Positions 1-8,692 of a DNA stretch of 64,000 bases are shown piece by piece. The stretch comes from CAVROT01 sp963722905 (GTDB lineage Bacteria > Pseudomonadota > Alphaproteobacteria > Rhodobacterales > Rhodobacteraceae), in contig CAVROT010000003.1 of NCBI GenBank assembly GCA_963722905.1, positions 1-64,000 of the forward strand, in the 5' to 3' direction. How positions within the stretch are numbered: position 1 is the first letter of the stretch; every line of letters starts with the position of its first letter. Made by a program: the position numbers and the translations under genes. The notes beneath the pieces are model-generated. The model saw only the letters and a list, made by a program, of their open reading frames with translations. It made no database searches and was not told the origin of the DNA.

Positions 1-486
1 CATATTATCGCCCCGGCTTGTACGATCCCCCGATGCCCTGAAGGGTAAAGGTAGGCTTCGTACTCCCTGCGCTTTGTTCCGGCAGCATGTGGGAGGCCCC
101 GCACGTGCCGATCCCGGCTTTGATCGCCAGGCATCGCGTGAGGCATTTCTGCCTTTTCCATCAGGCTTTGACGGAGGTTCCGACAAGGCGTCTATGCGCC
201 CTCTGTCGGTTGCCTTGCCCGGGCGCTCGGTTGTGGCATTTGGTGGCAGTACCGGCTTCGCAAGTTCCAGCCTGCCGATACGCTCTTCGGGCTTCTTGGC
301 GAACGTGCCGTTCTCTTCGACGAGACGATCCGGCCGGCCGTCGATCCGCTGTCCGGCATCCCAGAGCGCCCGCTGCCATTCATCCCACCCGGCGACCTTG
401 TCGCGCAAGCGCCGCGGATGATCAGTGGCAAAGTGCCGGTTAGCGTGGCGGGCACATGCCGGCACCCCGGGAAGCACCGACCACAC
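1..486 (-). CDS. possible hypothetical protein, 3' end outside window
   Basis: An open frame of 162 codons runs on the minus strand from a GTG at 486, preceded by a GGAG sequence about 7 bases upstream, and stays open to the window edge. The first 90 residues look protein-like, with a charged, Trp-containing stretch (KVAGWDEWQRALWDAG) followed by an acidic helix-like segment. The rest becomes Ser/Pro/Arg-rich and less convincing. I recognise no family. It is not trmB, which often follows metK in this order. Third-position GC is lower than in the neighbouring genes. It may be a real gene, a decayed gene or a chance frame. Confidence 0.25.
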   Translation of the reverse strand, partial: MWSVLPGVPACARHANRHFATDHPRRLRDKVAGWDEWQRALWDAGQRIDGRPDRLVEENGTFAKKPEERIGRLELAKPVLPPNATTERPGKATDRGRIDALSEPPSKPDGKGRNASRDAWRSKPGSARAGPPTCCRNKAQGVRSLPLPFRASGDRTSRGDNM

Positions 487-511
487 GATGCCCTCTCCTT
501 TGGCAATCGGA

Positions 512-1690
512 TCAGGCCGACTTCAGCGCGTCCGCCAGATCGGTCCGCTCCCACGAAAACCCGCCGTCAGCCTCGGGGTCGCGGCCGAAGTGGCCGTAGG
601 CCGAGGTGCGCTGGTAGATCGGGCGATTCAGGCCGAGATGCTCGCGTATGCCGCGCGGCGTGAGGTCGGTGGACCGGACGATGGCGCGCTCGATCTCCTC
701 GGGGGAAGCGCTGCCGGTACCGTGAGTGTCGGCATAGATCGACAGCGGCTTCGATACCCCGATGGCATAGCTCAGCTGGATGGTGCAGCGGTCGGCCATG
801 CCGGCGGCGACCACGTTCTTGGCGAGGTAGCGCGCCATGTAGGCGGCCGAGCGGTCGACCTTGGTCGGGTCCTTGCCAGAGAACGCACCGCCGCCATGCG
901 GGGCGGCCCCGCCGTAGGTGTCGACGATGATCTTGCGCCCCGTCAGCCCCGCGTCCCCGTCGGGACCGCCGATCACAAAGGTACCCGTCGGGTTCACCCA
1001 CCATTCCGTCGCGGGCGTGATCCAGTCCTTCGGCAGCACCTCGCGGATGTAGGGCTCGACGATGGCGCGGATGTCGTCCTGCGTCTGGTCGACGCTCTCG
1101 TGCTGGGTCGACAGCACGATCGACGTCACCTCGACCGGGCGCCCGTCCTCGTAACGCAGCGACACCTGCGATTTGGCGTCGGGGCGCAGCGCGGGCTCGG
1201 CGCCCGACTTGCGGGCCTCGGCCAGCCGGCGGAGGATCGCGTGGGCGTACTGGATCGGGGCCGGCATCAGCTCGTCCGTCTCGCGGCAGGCATAGCCGAA
1301 CATGATGCCCTGGTCGCCGGCGCCCTCGTCCTTGTTGCCGCTGGAATCGACGCCCTGGGCGATATGCGCCGACTGCTCGTGCAGGAAGTTGAGGACGTGG
1401 CAGGTGTTCCAGTGGAACTTCTCCTGCTCGTAGCCGATCTCCTTGATGCAGTCCCGCGCGATCTGCCCGATGCGTCCCATGTAGTCCTTCAGCCGCTCCT
1501 GGTTGCGCAGCCCGACCTCGCCGCCGATCACCACGAGCCCGCTGGTCGCGAAGGTCTCGCAGGCGACGCGCGCCTCGGGTTCCTCGGACAGGAACGTGTC
1601 CAGTACGGCGTCCGAGATGCGGTCGCAGACCTTGTCGGGGTGGCCTTCGGACACGGATTCCGAGGTGAAGACGTAGTTCTTGCGGGTCAT
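512..1690 (-). CDS. metK: S-adenosylmethionine synthetase
   Basis: MetK (392 aa) joins methionine and ATP to make S-adenosylmethionine, releasing phosphate and diphosphate in the cytoplasm. The N-terminus carries the GHPDKVCD ATP-binding motif, the middle GAGDQGIMFGYA, and the C-terminal third the glycine-rich PHGGGAFSGKDPTKVDRSAAY region. All three are complete and the length is normal for the family. The ATG at 1690 follows a GGAG Shine-Dalgarno at a 9-base spacing. That GGAG is also the 3' strand of the SAM/SAH riboswitch pseudoknot, so translation should fall when SAM or SAH is high. The gene lies 96 bases downstream of lnt and may be co-transcribed with it. Confidence 0.97.
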   Translation of the reverse strand: MTRKNYVFTSESVSEGHPDKVCDRISDAVLDTFLSEEPEARVACETFATSGLVVIGGEVGLRNQERLKDYMGRIGQIARDCIKEIGYEQEKFHWNTCHVLNFLHEQSAHIAQGVDSSGNKDEGAGDQGIMFGYACRETDELMPAPIQYAHAILRRLAEARKSGAEPALRPDAKSQVSLRYEDGRPVEVTSIVLSTQHESVDQTQDDIRAIVEPYIREVLPKDWITPATEWWVNPTGTFVIGGPDGDAGLTGRKIIVDTYGGAAPHGGGAFSGKDPTKVDRSAAYMARYLAKNVVAAGMADRCTIQLSYAIGVSKPLSIYADTHGTGSASPEEIERAIVRSTDLTPRGIREHLGLNRPIYQRTSAYGHFGRDPEADGGFSWERTDLADALKSA

Positions 1691-1698
1691 GGAAGGAG

Positions 1699-1744
1699 GC
1701 TCCGATACGAGGGGCCACCGCGCGTCAGGAAGCCGTTGCGCGGG
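1699..1744 (-). promoter_or_regulatory. SAM/SAH riboswitch in the metK leader
   Basis: Read on the minus strand, a 6-bp stem (CCGCGC at 1743-1738 with GCGCGG at 1723-1718) encloses the loop AACGGCTTCCTGAC. A downstream GGAGC (1703-1699) can pair back to GCTTCC in the loop to form an H-type pseudoknot. Loop sequence, geometry and position match the known SAM/SAH riboswitch class, which occurs upstream of metK in Rhodobacterales. The GGAG of the pseudoknot is also the ribosome binding site of metK. Ligand binding is therefore expected to hide the Shine-Dalgarno and reduce MetK synthesis. Confidence 0.88.
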
Positions 1745-1786
1745 GCGGGAAGGACCAAAGGCCCCTATAGGGCTGACGGGGGCTAA

Positions 1787-3316
1787 TCAATCGCGAACCG
1801 TGCGCGCGCCGGCGAAAACGATGCCCAGCGCCAGCAGCAGCGCGCCCAGCGCCGGAAGGTCGCCCCAGCGGGCATAGGGCGTGGGCGGCATCGCGGGCGG
1901 CAGGGCATGGTCGAGGAACCCCGCCTCGCCCAAGGGCAGCGACGCCGCGATGCGGCCGCGCGCGTCGATCACGGCCGATACGCCGGTATTGGCGACGCGC
2001 ACCATCGGCAGCCCCTGCTCGATGGTGCGCATCCGTGCCTGCGCGAGGTGCTGGTAGGGCCCCGAGAACGTGCCGAACCAGGCGTCGTTGGTGATCTGCA
2101 GCAGCCAGCCGGGCCGCGCGGGCGCGTTCGCGACGCCGCGCGGAAAGATCGCCTCGTAGCAGATGAGCGGCAGGGCCGTGCCGGCGCGGCCCAGGTCCAG
2201 GAGCCGCGGCCCCGGCCCGGCCGAGTACCCGAATCCCTCGCGCGCGGCGAAGCCCCGCAGCCCCAGCCGGGACGCCAGCCCGCCGAGGGGGACGTATTCC
2301 CCGAAGGGGACGAGGTGGTGCTTGTCGTAAAGCTGCGCGATCCCGCCCCCGGGGTCGAGCACGGCGAGGCTGTTGAACGCCAGCGGCCCCTCCAGCCGCT
2401 GCGCGCCCACGATGGCCGTCGCCCCGCCGGCCGCTTTCGCGATGCGGGCGAAGGCGGGGTGCCCGGGCTCCAGAAGGTAGGGCACTGACGTCTCGGGCCA
2501 GAGGATCAGGTCCGGCTCGCCCGGTGCGGCGGTAAAGGCCAGCGCGCGTTCGTAGTAGGTGGCGGCGTGGTCCGGGTCCCACTTGCGCTCCTGCGGGGCG
2601 TTGGGCTGAACGAGGCGCACGGTTACCTTCGGGCCGGGCGGCGGCTGCGGCGTGACGGCGAGCAGCGCCGCCCCCAGTGCCAGAGGCAGGCCCCACGCCG
2701 CCCCCAGCGCCGCTGCGCCAGCCACCGGCCGTCGCCGCGCCGTCAGGGCAATGCCGGCCGCGAGGATCAGCGTCAGACCCGTCAGGCCGAACGGCCCGGC
2801 GACGGCGCCCAGTATCGCGCCATGGCCCTCGGACCAGACGTAGCCGACCAGCGCCCAGGGGAACCCCGTCAGAACGGTGGACCGCAGCCATTCGGCCAGC
2901 GCCAGCGCCGCGGCCCAGGCCAGGGCCGTGCGCCAGGCCGATCCGCGCCCGGCCCGGTGCGCCGCGGCGAAGGCGGCGGCCCAGAACCCGCCGAACCCCG
3001 TCGCGATGAAGAGCAGCGCGAAGGGCGCCATCCATCCATGGCGCGGCAGGTCGATCAGGAAAGGCTCGACGATCCAGTTCAGGGTAGCGGCAAAGTAGCC
3101 CGTCCCCACGGCCCAGCCGGTCCGGGCGGCCGCGCGCCAGCCGGACGCGGCGATGCAGGCTAGGCAGGCCGCGGCAAGGCCCGCCAAGGCCACCGGCACA
3201 AGCGAGAACGGCACCTGCCCCAGACCCGCCGCCGCACCCGCCAGCGCCGCCAAGGCAAGGCCCCGCCGCCCGGACCACAGGCGACCCGCCGCGGCGGGGA
3301 CCGGGCGTTCGGTCAT
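1787..3316 (-). CDS. lnt: apolipoprotein N-acyltransferase
   Basis: Lnt (509 aa) adds the third acyl chain to the N-terminal cysteine of lipoproteins in the inner membrane. The first 220 residues form several hydrophobic membrane segments. A nitrilase-like periplasmic domain follows, with the expected Glu-Lys-Cys triad: Glu275 (WPETSVPY), Lys332 (YDKHHLVPFGEY) and Cys386 (LICYEAIFP). A last hydrophobic helix sits near the C-terminus. Length is normal. It lies 57 bases downstream of corC in the conserved ybeY-corC-lnt-metK order. The identification is firm. Confidence 0.95.
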   Translation of the reverse strand: MTERPVPAAAGRLWSGRRGLALAALAGAAAGLGQVPFSLVPVALAGLAAACLACIAASGWRAAARTGWAVGTGYFAATLNWIVEPFLIDLPRHGWMAPFALLFIATGFGGFWAAAFAAAHRAGRGSAWRTALAWAAALALAEWLRSTVLTGFPWALVGYVWSEGHGAILGAVAGPFGLTGLTLILAAGIALTARRRPVAGAAALGAAWGLPLALGAALLAVTPQPPPGPKVTVRLVQPNAPQERKWDPDHAATYYERALAFTAAPGEPDLILWPETSVPYLLEPGHPAFARIAKAAGGATAIVGAQRLEGPLAFNSLAVLDPGGGIAQLYDKHHLVPFGEYVPLGGLASRLGLRGFAAREGFGYSAGPGPRLLDLGRAGTALPLICYEAIFPRGVANAPARPGWLLQITNDAWFGTFSGPYQHLAQARMRTIEQGLPMVRVANTGVSAVIDARGRIAASLPLGEAGFLDHALPPAMPPTPYARWGDLPALGALLLALGIVFAGARTVRD

Positions 3317-3373
3317 GGCGTCCGTTCGGTCGTTCGGGGATGCCGCGACCGGCGCATCCGCGCTGGAATTGCG

Positions 3374-4468
3374 TCAGCCATGCCCTCCGTCCCGCGCGGC
3401 ATCCGCGCGGGCCCCGGCGTCGCGCGGCGCGGCCGGCGCCCGCGCCGCGTCCGTGCCGGTCAGCCCGGCCCCGGTGCGGACGCGCATCCGCTTGATCCGG
3501 CGGGGATCGGCGTCCACGATCTCGAACTGGAGGCCGGCGGGATGGTCGATCACCTCGCCCCGCGTGGGCACGCGGCCGATCAGGGTGAAGACCAGCCCGC
3601 CCAGCGTGTCGATCTCCTCGTCGGAGGCGGGGTCGGTGACGCTGCGTCCGATCTCGGCCTCGAAGGCGTCCAGAGGGGTGCGCGACAGGGCCAGGTAGAC
3701 GCCCGGACGTTCGACCGTCCAGGAGAGGTCGTCGTCGGTGTCGTGCTCGTCCTCGATCTCGCCCACGATCTGCTCGATCAGGTCCTCGATGGTCACGAGG
3801 CCGTCGACCCCGCCGTATTCGTCGATCACCAGCGCCATGTGCATGCGGTCGGCCTGCATCTTGGTCAGCAGGACGGAGGCCGGCATCGAGGGCGGCGCAT
3901 AGATCAGGGGCCGTACGAGCGCGGGCAGGTCGAAGGCGTCGCCGGTGCCGTCGAACCCGTGCTTGAGCGCGAAGTCCTTGAGATGGACAAGCCCCAGGGG
4001 GTGATCCAGCGTGCCGCGATAGACCGGGATCCGCGTCACCCCGTGCTCGCGGAAGGTCTCGACCAGCCGCGCGATGTCGATGTCGTCGGGGACGGCCACG
4101 ATCTCGACCGTGGGGATCGCGACGTCCTCCACGCGCATGCGCCGCAGGTGGGGAAGGCCACGGATCACCGGGGTCCCGTTGCCGGCGGCGGGCGGCGCGT
4201 CCGAAGCCGGTGCGGGCGGCGCGAAGGCGTCGATGATGCGCCCGAAGAAGCCCCGGTCCTCGCCTCGCCCGGCCTCGTCGTCATCTTCGTCCTCGTCGAC
4301 GATCTTATCGTCGGTCCGGGCCGCATCGTCGGCCGGTCCGGTCTGCCCGGACGGCGGCTCTTGTCCCTCGGGCTGCCCCGATGGATGCTCGGGCTCCGAA
4401 AGGTCGCGCCCCGAGGCGGCGGTGTCCTCGTCGTCCGCGCCGCGGGACGTGGGGTCTGGGTGGGTCAT
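3374..4468 (-). CDS. corC: CBS-domain protein, HlyC/CorC (TlyC) family
   Basis: A 364-aa cytosolic member of the HlyC/CorC family without membrane segments. After an acidic, low-complexity N-terminus (about residues 1-85) come two CBS motifs, one containing TRIPVYRGTLDHPLGLVH and one containing MALVIDEYGGVDGLVTIEDL. The C-terminal CorC_HlyC transporter-associated domain contains DEEIDTLGGLVFTLIGRVP. Such proteins bind adenylates and are linked to Mg/Co homeostasis or envelope maintenance, but the precise role is unsettled. The gene follows ybeY by 30 bases and precedes lnt, the usual alphaproteobacterial arrangement. Confidence 0.9.
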   Translation of the reverse strand: MTHPDPTSRGADDEDTAASGRDLSEPEHPSGQPEGQEPPSGQTGPADDAARTDDKIVDEDEDDDEAGRGEDRGFFGRIIDAFAPPAPASDAPPAAGNGTPVIRGLPHLRRMRVEDVAIPTVEIVAVPDDIDIARLVETFREHGVTRIPVYRGTLDHPLGLVHLKDFALKHGFDGTGDAFDLPALVRPLIYAPPSMPASVLLTKMQADRMHMALVIDEYGGVDGLVTIEDLIEQIVGEIEDEHDTDDDLSWTVERPGVYLALSRTPLDAFEAEIGRSVTDPASDEEIDTLGGLVFTLIGRVPTRGEVIDHPAGLQFEIVDADPRRIKRMRVRTGAGLTGTDAARAPAAPRDAGARADAARDGGHG

Positions 4469-4498
4469 GGTCCCTTTCCGGTCGCAACGGCGGTGCCG

Positions 4499-4999
4499 CT
4501 ATCGGGCGTCGTATGGATCGGGAAGGCCCAGGGTGGCAAGTACCGCGACCTCGGTTCGCTCCATGAGTGCGGCGTCGGCGTCGCCCTCGTGATCGTAGCC
4601 CAGCAGATGCAGCGTCGCGTGGACCAGCAGATGCGTCACGTGATCGGCCGCCGGACGGCCCGCCGCCGCCGCCTCGGCGATGCAGGTGTCGTAGGCGATG
4701 GCGATATCGCCCAGATCCTCCCCGTGCGGCGGCTCCGGCGGGCCGCCGGGCAGCGAGGCGCCGCGTTCGGCCGACGGCCAGCTCAGCACGTTGGTGGCGA
4801 CGGGTCGGCCGCGAAAGCCCGCGTTCAGCGCGGCGATCCGGGTGTCGTCGCAGCCCAGCACCGCAATGCCGCCCGCGGCCCCGAGGTGCGACAGCGCGGC
4901 GTCGCAGGCCCGCGTCGCCAGCGACGGCAGGTCCAGGACGTCCCACCTGTCGTCCTCGATGACCGTATCGACATGTGCGGCGTCCATGCGATGCGGCAT
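4499..4999 (-). CDS. ybeY: endoribonuclease YbeY (rRNA maturation factor)
   Basis: YbeY (166 aa) is a single-strand endoribonuclease that acts in 16S rRNA 3'-end maturation and ribosome quality control. The zinc-binding signature HATLHLLGYDHEGD is intact, with His127, His131 and His137 as metal ligands. The TNVLSWPS segment near residue 70 is also typical. The start could be 4999 or the in-frame ATG at 4987. It sits upstream of corC and lnt. Unusually, 625 bases without a gene separate it from phoH, which normally lies immediately upstream. Confidence 0.95.
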   Translation of the reverse strand: MPHRMDAAHVDTVIEDDRWDVLDLPSLATRACDAALSHLGAAGGIAVLGCDDTRIAALNAGFRGRPVATNVLSWPSAERGASLPGGPPEPPHGEDLGDIAIAYDTCIAEAAAAGRPAADHVTHLLVHATLHLLGYDHEGDADAALMERTEVAVLATLGLPDPYDAR

Positions 5000-5624
5000 C
5001 CGTCACCCGGTCGCCGCGGTCAAGGGTCGCCGCCGCACCGACAGCGCCGGATCGCTTCGCGCGGGCAGCAACGCGCGCGACCGACCGGCACCGGGCCCGG
5101 CTCCGGTGAGCACGCACGACATCGCACGTTGCACCGTCTCATCGCATCTCCCCGGATCGTTGCCATCGGCACATGCGATGCGCGGCCCGGGACAGGGATC
5201 GCCGGAAACGGCGCATGGACGTCGGGGACGGTGCCGATGGGCGACATAGGATCACGATGTCGAAGGTCGGTCGCCACCGGCATCATCCCGCCGGGGACGG
5301 CCGGATGCGATCCGCCCGGACGAAACCGGCGCCCGACCGCCGACCCGGCCGGCAGGATCGTGCCCATCCGGCGCCGACTTGCACGACCGACGACCCGGAA
5401 CGTTTGACGTTCTGGTCCGGCGCCGAAACTATCGCTTGGCGGATGACGCAATTTCTGGACCCGGGGCCCCGTCGGCCCGATCGACGGGGGGGTGCCACAA
5501 GGGCGCGGGCACCCTGTCCGCGCCGGGTCCCACTCAGGTTCTTTACCAGTGAACGTTGTGCGGCGGGCGGGCCGTCCCGGCAGGGGCGGCCTGTCTTCCC
5601 GCCGGACAAAGCGGACGAAAGGCG
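5000..5624. other. long spacer between phoH and ybeY, no gene seen
   Basis: No frame in these 625 bases looks coding. The available open frames are Arg/Pro/Gly-rich, lack ribosome binding sites and resemble no family. In related genomes phoH and ybeY usually touch or overlap, so the spacer is longer than expected. I found no RNA gene, repeat or terminator with a clear T-tract. It may hold a promoter for the ybeY-corC-lnt-metK group, but none stands out. Confidence 0.5.
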
Positions 5625-6734
5625 TCAGGCGCCGGCGGCCTCGTACGCCTCGATGATACGCGCGACCAGGGTATGCCGCACGACGTCCTTCGACGTGAAG
5701 TAGTTGAACGCGATGGCGTCGATGCCCGTCAGCAGCCGCTCGGCCTCGGCCAGGCCGCTGGTCACGCCGCGCGGCAGGTCGGTCTGCGTCCGGTCTCCGG
5801 TGACGACCATGCGGCTGCCCTGCCCCAGCCGGGTGAGGAACATCTTCATCTGCATGCCGGTCGCGTTCTGCGCCTCGTCCAGCACCACGAAGGCGTTCGA
5901 CAGCGTCCGGCCCCGCATGAAGGCGAGGGGTGCTATCTCGATCCGCTTCTCCTCCTTCAGCTTGGCGACCTGCTTGACGGGCAGGAAATCGTTCAGCGCG
6001 TCGTAGAGGGGCTGCATGTAAGGGTCGATCTTCTCTTCCTGCGTCCCCGGCAGGAAGCCCAGGCGCTCGCCGGCCTCGACGGCGGGGCGCGCCAGGATGA
6101 TCCGCTCGACATGGCCTTCGATGAACATGTTCACCGCCACGGCCACGGCCAGGTAGGTTTTGCCCGTACCGGCGGGGCCGATGCCGAACGCAAGCTCCTT
6201 GGCGTAGAGCGAGCGGACATAGGCCTTCTGAGCGTCGGTGCGCGGCTCGACCAGCTTGCGACGGGTCTTGATCTCGACCCGGCCGCCGCGGAAGAGTTCC
6301 ATCTGGTCGCCGTCCAGCCCGCCCTCGGACGGCGGCGCCGTGTCCATGCGGATCGCGGCGTCGACGTCCCCCGCCTCGACACTGCGGCCCGATTCCAGAC
6401 GGGCATAAAGGTGGCGCAGGACCTCCGCGGCCTCCTGCGCGGCCCCGTCGCCGGTCACGGACAGAAGATTACCGCGCCGCCTGATCTGGACGTCGAGGGC
6501 CGATTCGATGGTGGCGAGGTTGGCGTCGAACTGCCCGCACAGATCGACCAACAGCCGATTGTCGGGAAACTCCAGCACCACCTCGGCGGCGCCGGACGCC
6601 GCGGCTTCGTTCAAGAGGTGGCCCGGTGGGCGGTGCGGGGCATGCGGATCAATCGGTGCTCCGTGTGAAACCATCGACGCCAGCGTGGCCCGCGCGGACC
6701 CGATCCGCAAGGGCTCAGGCGCGGGGTCATCCAA
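5625..6734 (-). CDS. phoH: PhoH family P-loop ATPase
   Basis: A 369-aa PhoH-like protein of the PhoH-YbeY pair, with a predicted ATP-dependent role in RNA metabolism. An N-terminal KH-like segment (LEFPDNRLLVDLCGQFDANL) precedes the ATPase domain. That domain has the Walker A GPAGTGKTYLA, the Walker B-like FVVLDEAQN and the TGDRTQTDLP motif. The open frame starts at a TTG (6734) with no clear ribosome binding site. An internal ATG, in ASMVSHGAPID, is a possible alternative. It lies 78 bases after miaB in the conserved order. Confidence 0.93.
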   Translation of the reverse strand: MDDPAPEPLRIGSARATLASMVSHGAPIDPHAPHRPPGHLLNEAAASGAAEVVLEFPDNRLLVDLCGQFDANLATIESALDVQIRRRGNLLSVTGDGAAQEAAEVLRHLYARLESGRSVEAGDVDAAIRMDTAPPSEGGLDGDQMELFRGGRVEIKTRRKLVEPRTDAQKAYVRSLYAKELAFGIGPAGTGKTYLAVAVAVNMFIEGHVERIILARPAVEAGERLGFLPGTQEEKIDPYMQPLYDALNDFLPVKQVAKLKEEKRIEIAPLAFMRGRTLSNAFVVLDEAQNATGMQMKMFLTRLGQGSRMVVTGDRTQTDLPRGVTSGLAEAERLLTGIDAIAFNYFTSKDVVRHTLVARIIEAYEAAGA

Positions 6735-6812
6735 CCGTCATGCCGCGCCTTGCCGACGTCTGGCCCGTAGGGCGGCGCGCGCGGCGCCGCCGATGCCCCC
6801 GGGGCGTTCGCG

Positions 6813-8147
6813 CTAAGCCGTGACCAGCGTACCGGCGAGGGAGTTGGCGGCGGTTCCGGTGATGCGCACCCGCGCAAGGTCGCCCACGCGGACGTCTCCG
6901 GTGACGAAGACCGGATGCAGGTGGTCCGACTTGCCGGTCATCTGCCCGGGCTCGCGGCCGGACCTTTCGAAGAGGACGTCGATCTTGCGGCCCACCATGC
7001 GGTCCTGCACCGCGCGCTGCTGGTCGGTCAGCAGGGCCTGGAGGCGCGACAGCCGGTCCGCGGCGAGGGCGGGATCGACCTGGCGCCGCTCGGCCGCGGG
7101 GGTGCCCGGACGCGGCGAGTAGCGGAAGCTGTAGCAGGCGCCGTATTCCACCGCCCGCACCAAGGCCATCGTCGCGTCGAAATCTGCGTCGGACTCGCCC
7201 GGGAATCCGACGATGAAGTCGCCCGAGATCAGGATGTCGGGCCGCGCCGCCCGGATCCGTTCGATCAGGCGCAGATAGCCGTCTGCCGTGTGCTTGCGGT
7301 TCATTGCGCGAAGGATCCGGTCGCTGCCGGACTGCACGGGCAGGTGCAGATAGGGCATGAGGGCCGGCACCTCGGCATGGGCCGCGATCAGCGCGTCGTC
7401 CATGTCGTTGGGATGACTGGTGGTATATCGGATTCGCGCGATCCCCTCGACGCGGGCGAGGTCGCGGATCAGCCCGGCGAGGCCACCCGCGTGGCCGTGA
7501 TAAGCGTTCACGTTCTGGCCCAGCAGCGTCACCTCGCGCACGCCGCGCCGGGCGAGGTCTCGGGCCTCGTCCAGCACGCGGTCGGCGGGGCGGCTGACCT
7601 CGGCGCCGCGGGTGTAGGGTACGACGCAGAAGGCGCAGAACTTGTCGCAGCCCTCCTGCACGGTCAGGAACGCCGTCGGGCCGCGCCTCGCCAGCGGACG
7701 GGCGGCGAGGTGATCGAACTTGTCCTCGGGCGGGAAATCGGTGTCGAGCGCGCGTCCGCCCGCCCGCGCCTGCGCGGCCAGATCCGGCAGACGGTGATAG
7801 GCCTGCGGGCCGACGACCAGATCGACGGCGGGCTGGCGACGCGCGATCTCGGCGCCCTCGGCCTGCGCGACGCAGCCCGCGACGCCGATGCGGAGGTCGG
7901 GATTCGCCTCCTTCAGCGGAGCGAGCCGCCCCAGCTCGCTGTAGACCTTCTCGGCCGCCTTCTCGCGGATATGGCAGGTGTTGAGCAGGATAAGGTCGGC
8001 ATCCTCGGCCCGGTCTGTCGGGACGTATCCTCCGCCCTCGGGCGTCGCCAGAGCCTCGGCCATGCGTTCGCTGTCGTAGACGTTCATCTGGCACCCGTAG
8101 GTGCGCACGAACAGCTTGCGGGCCGCGGTCTTGCTGGCTTGGGTCAT
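6813..8147 (-). CDS. miaB: tRNA-2-methylthio-N6-dimethylallyladenosine synthase
   Basis: MiaB (444 aa) is a radical-SAM methylthiotransferase that adds a methylthio group to i6A37 of tRNA. The N-terminal MTTase domain carries three cluster cysteines (YGCQMNVYDS, NTCHIREKA, AGCVAQAEG). The radical SAM domain carries CDKFCAFCVVPYTRG, and a TRAM RNA-binding domain closes the protein. I chose the ATG at 8147 because the family N-terminus (KLFVRTYGCQMN) follows directly. The frame is open upstream to 8339 but that part is not conserved. First gene of the miaB-phoH-ybeY-corC-lnt-metK series. Confidence 0.95.
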   Translation of the reverse strand: MTQASKTAARKLFVRTYGCQMNVYDSERMAEALATPEGGGYVPTDRAEDADLILLNTCHIREKAAEKVYSELGRLAPLKEANPDLRIGVAGCVAQAEGAEIARRQPAVDLVVGPQAYHRLPDLAAQARAGGRALDTDFPPEDKFDHLAARPLARRGPTAFLTVQEGCDKFCAFCVVPYTRGAEVSRPADRVLDEARDLARRGVREVTLLGQNVNAYHGHAGGLAGLIRDLARVEGIARIRYTTSHPNDMDDALIAAHAEVPALMPYLHLPVQSGSDRILRAMNRKHTADGYLRLIERIRAARPDILISGDFIVGFPGESDADFDATMALVRAVEYGACYSFRYSPRPGTPAAERRQVDPALAADRLSRLQALLTDQQRAVQDRMVGRKIDVLFERSGREPGQMTGKSDHLHPVFVTGDVRVGDLARVRITGTAANSLAGTLVTA

Positions 8148-8238
8148 GTCCGCTCCGGCAGCGACGGGTGATGCATGCCGGCTGCTACAGCGTCGGCGGC
8201 CGACCCGCAACGTTCCAACGGGCGTGGGCCGCCGCGCG

Positions 8239-8684
8239 TCAGGTCCGGCGCAGGCGGATGACGACGTCGACCGCCGCGATCTCGGCTCCCTCGGGGGCCG
8301 CAGGCAGACGCGCGATCTCCAGCTCGCCGACGGGCGCATCGGTCAGCGTGGCGCAATCCTCCCAGTAGAAATGCGGATGATCGTCGGTGCGGGTGTCGAA
8401 ATAGGACTTCGCCCCGTCGACCGTGACCTCGCGCATGAGACCCGCGTCGCAGAAGGCCCGCAGCGTGTTGTAGACCGTGGCAAGCGATACGGTCGCGTCG
8501 CCCGAGCGGCTGGCCGCATGCAGGCTTTCCGCCGTGACATGGCGGTCGCGCCCGTCGCCCACGAGAAGAGTGGCCAAGGAAAGGCGCTGACGCGTCGGAC
8601 GCAGATCAGCGCGCGCAAGCCAGGCAGCCCCGCGCCCGGCAGGCGTGCGGTCAGGTCGGGTGCGGAGGTCGTTCTGTCGTTCAT
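8239..8684 (-). pseudogene. irr: iron response regulator Irr (Fur family), apparent N-terminal frameshift
   Basis: Irr is the haem-responsive Fur-family regulator of iron genes in alphaproteobacteria. The strongly conserved part (VSLATVYNTLRAFCDAGL, SYFDTRTDDHPHFYWED) is open only from 8577 down, yet the conserved helix LRPTRQRLSLATLL continues upstream in the same frame without any start codon. A plausible start (MNDRTTSAPDL, ATG at 8684) lies in another frame. Adding one G to the GGGG run (plus-strand CCCC at 8628-8631) would join the two into a 148-aa protein of normal length. As written the gene is broken. Either irr is inactivated or the base is a sequencing error. It is divergent from fabA, its usual neighbour. 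Confidence 0.85.
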
Positions 8685-8692
8685 GATGCCTG

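Noticed and set aside
1..486. IS66-like transposase remnant
   Set aside because: A Ser/Pro-rich stretch (LSEPPSKPDGKGRN) faintly recalls IS66 proteins, but no other motif or inverted repeat supports it.
425..1786. 453-codon frame on the plus strand opposite metK
   Set aside because: It is the antisense of the well-conserved metK, rich in Arg/Gly/Asp as expected for a shadow frame in GC-rich DNA.
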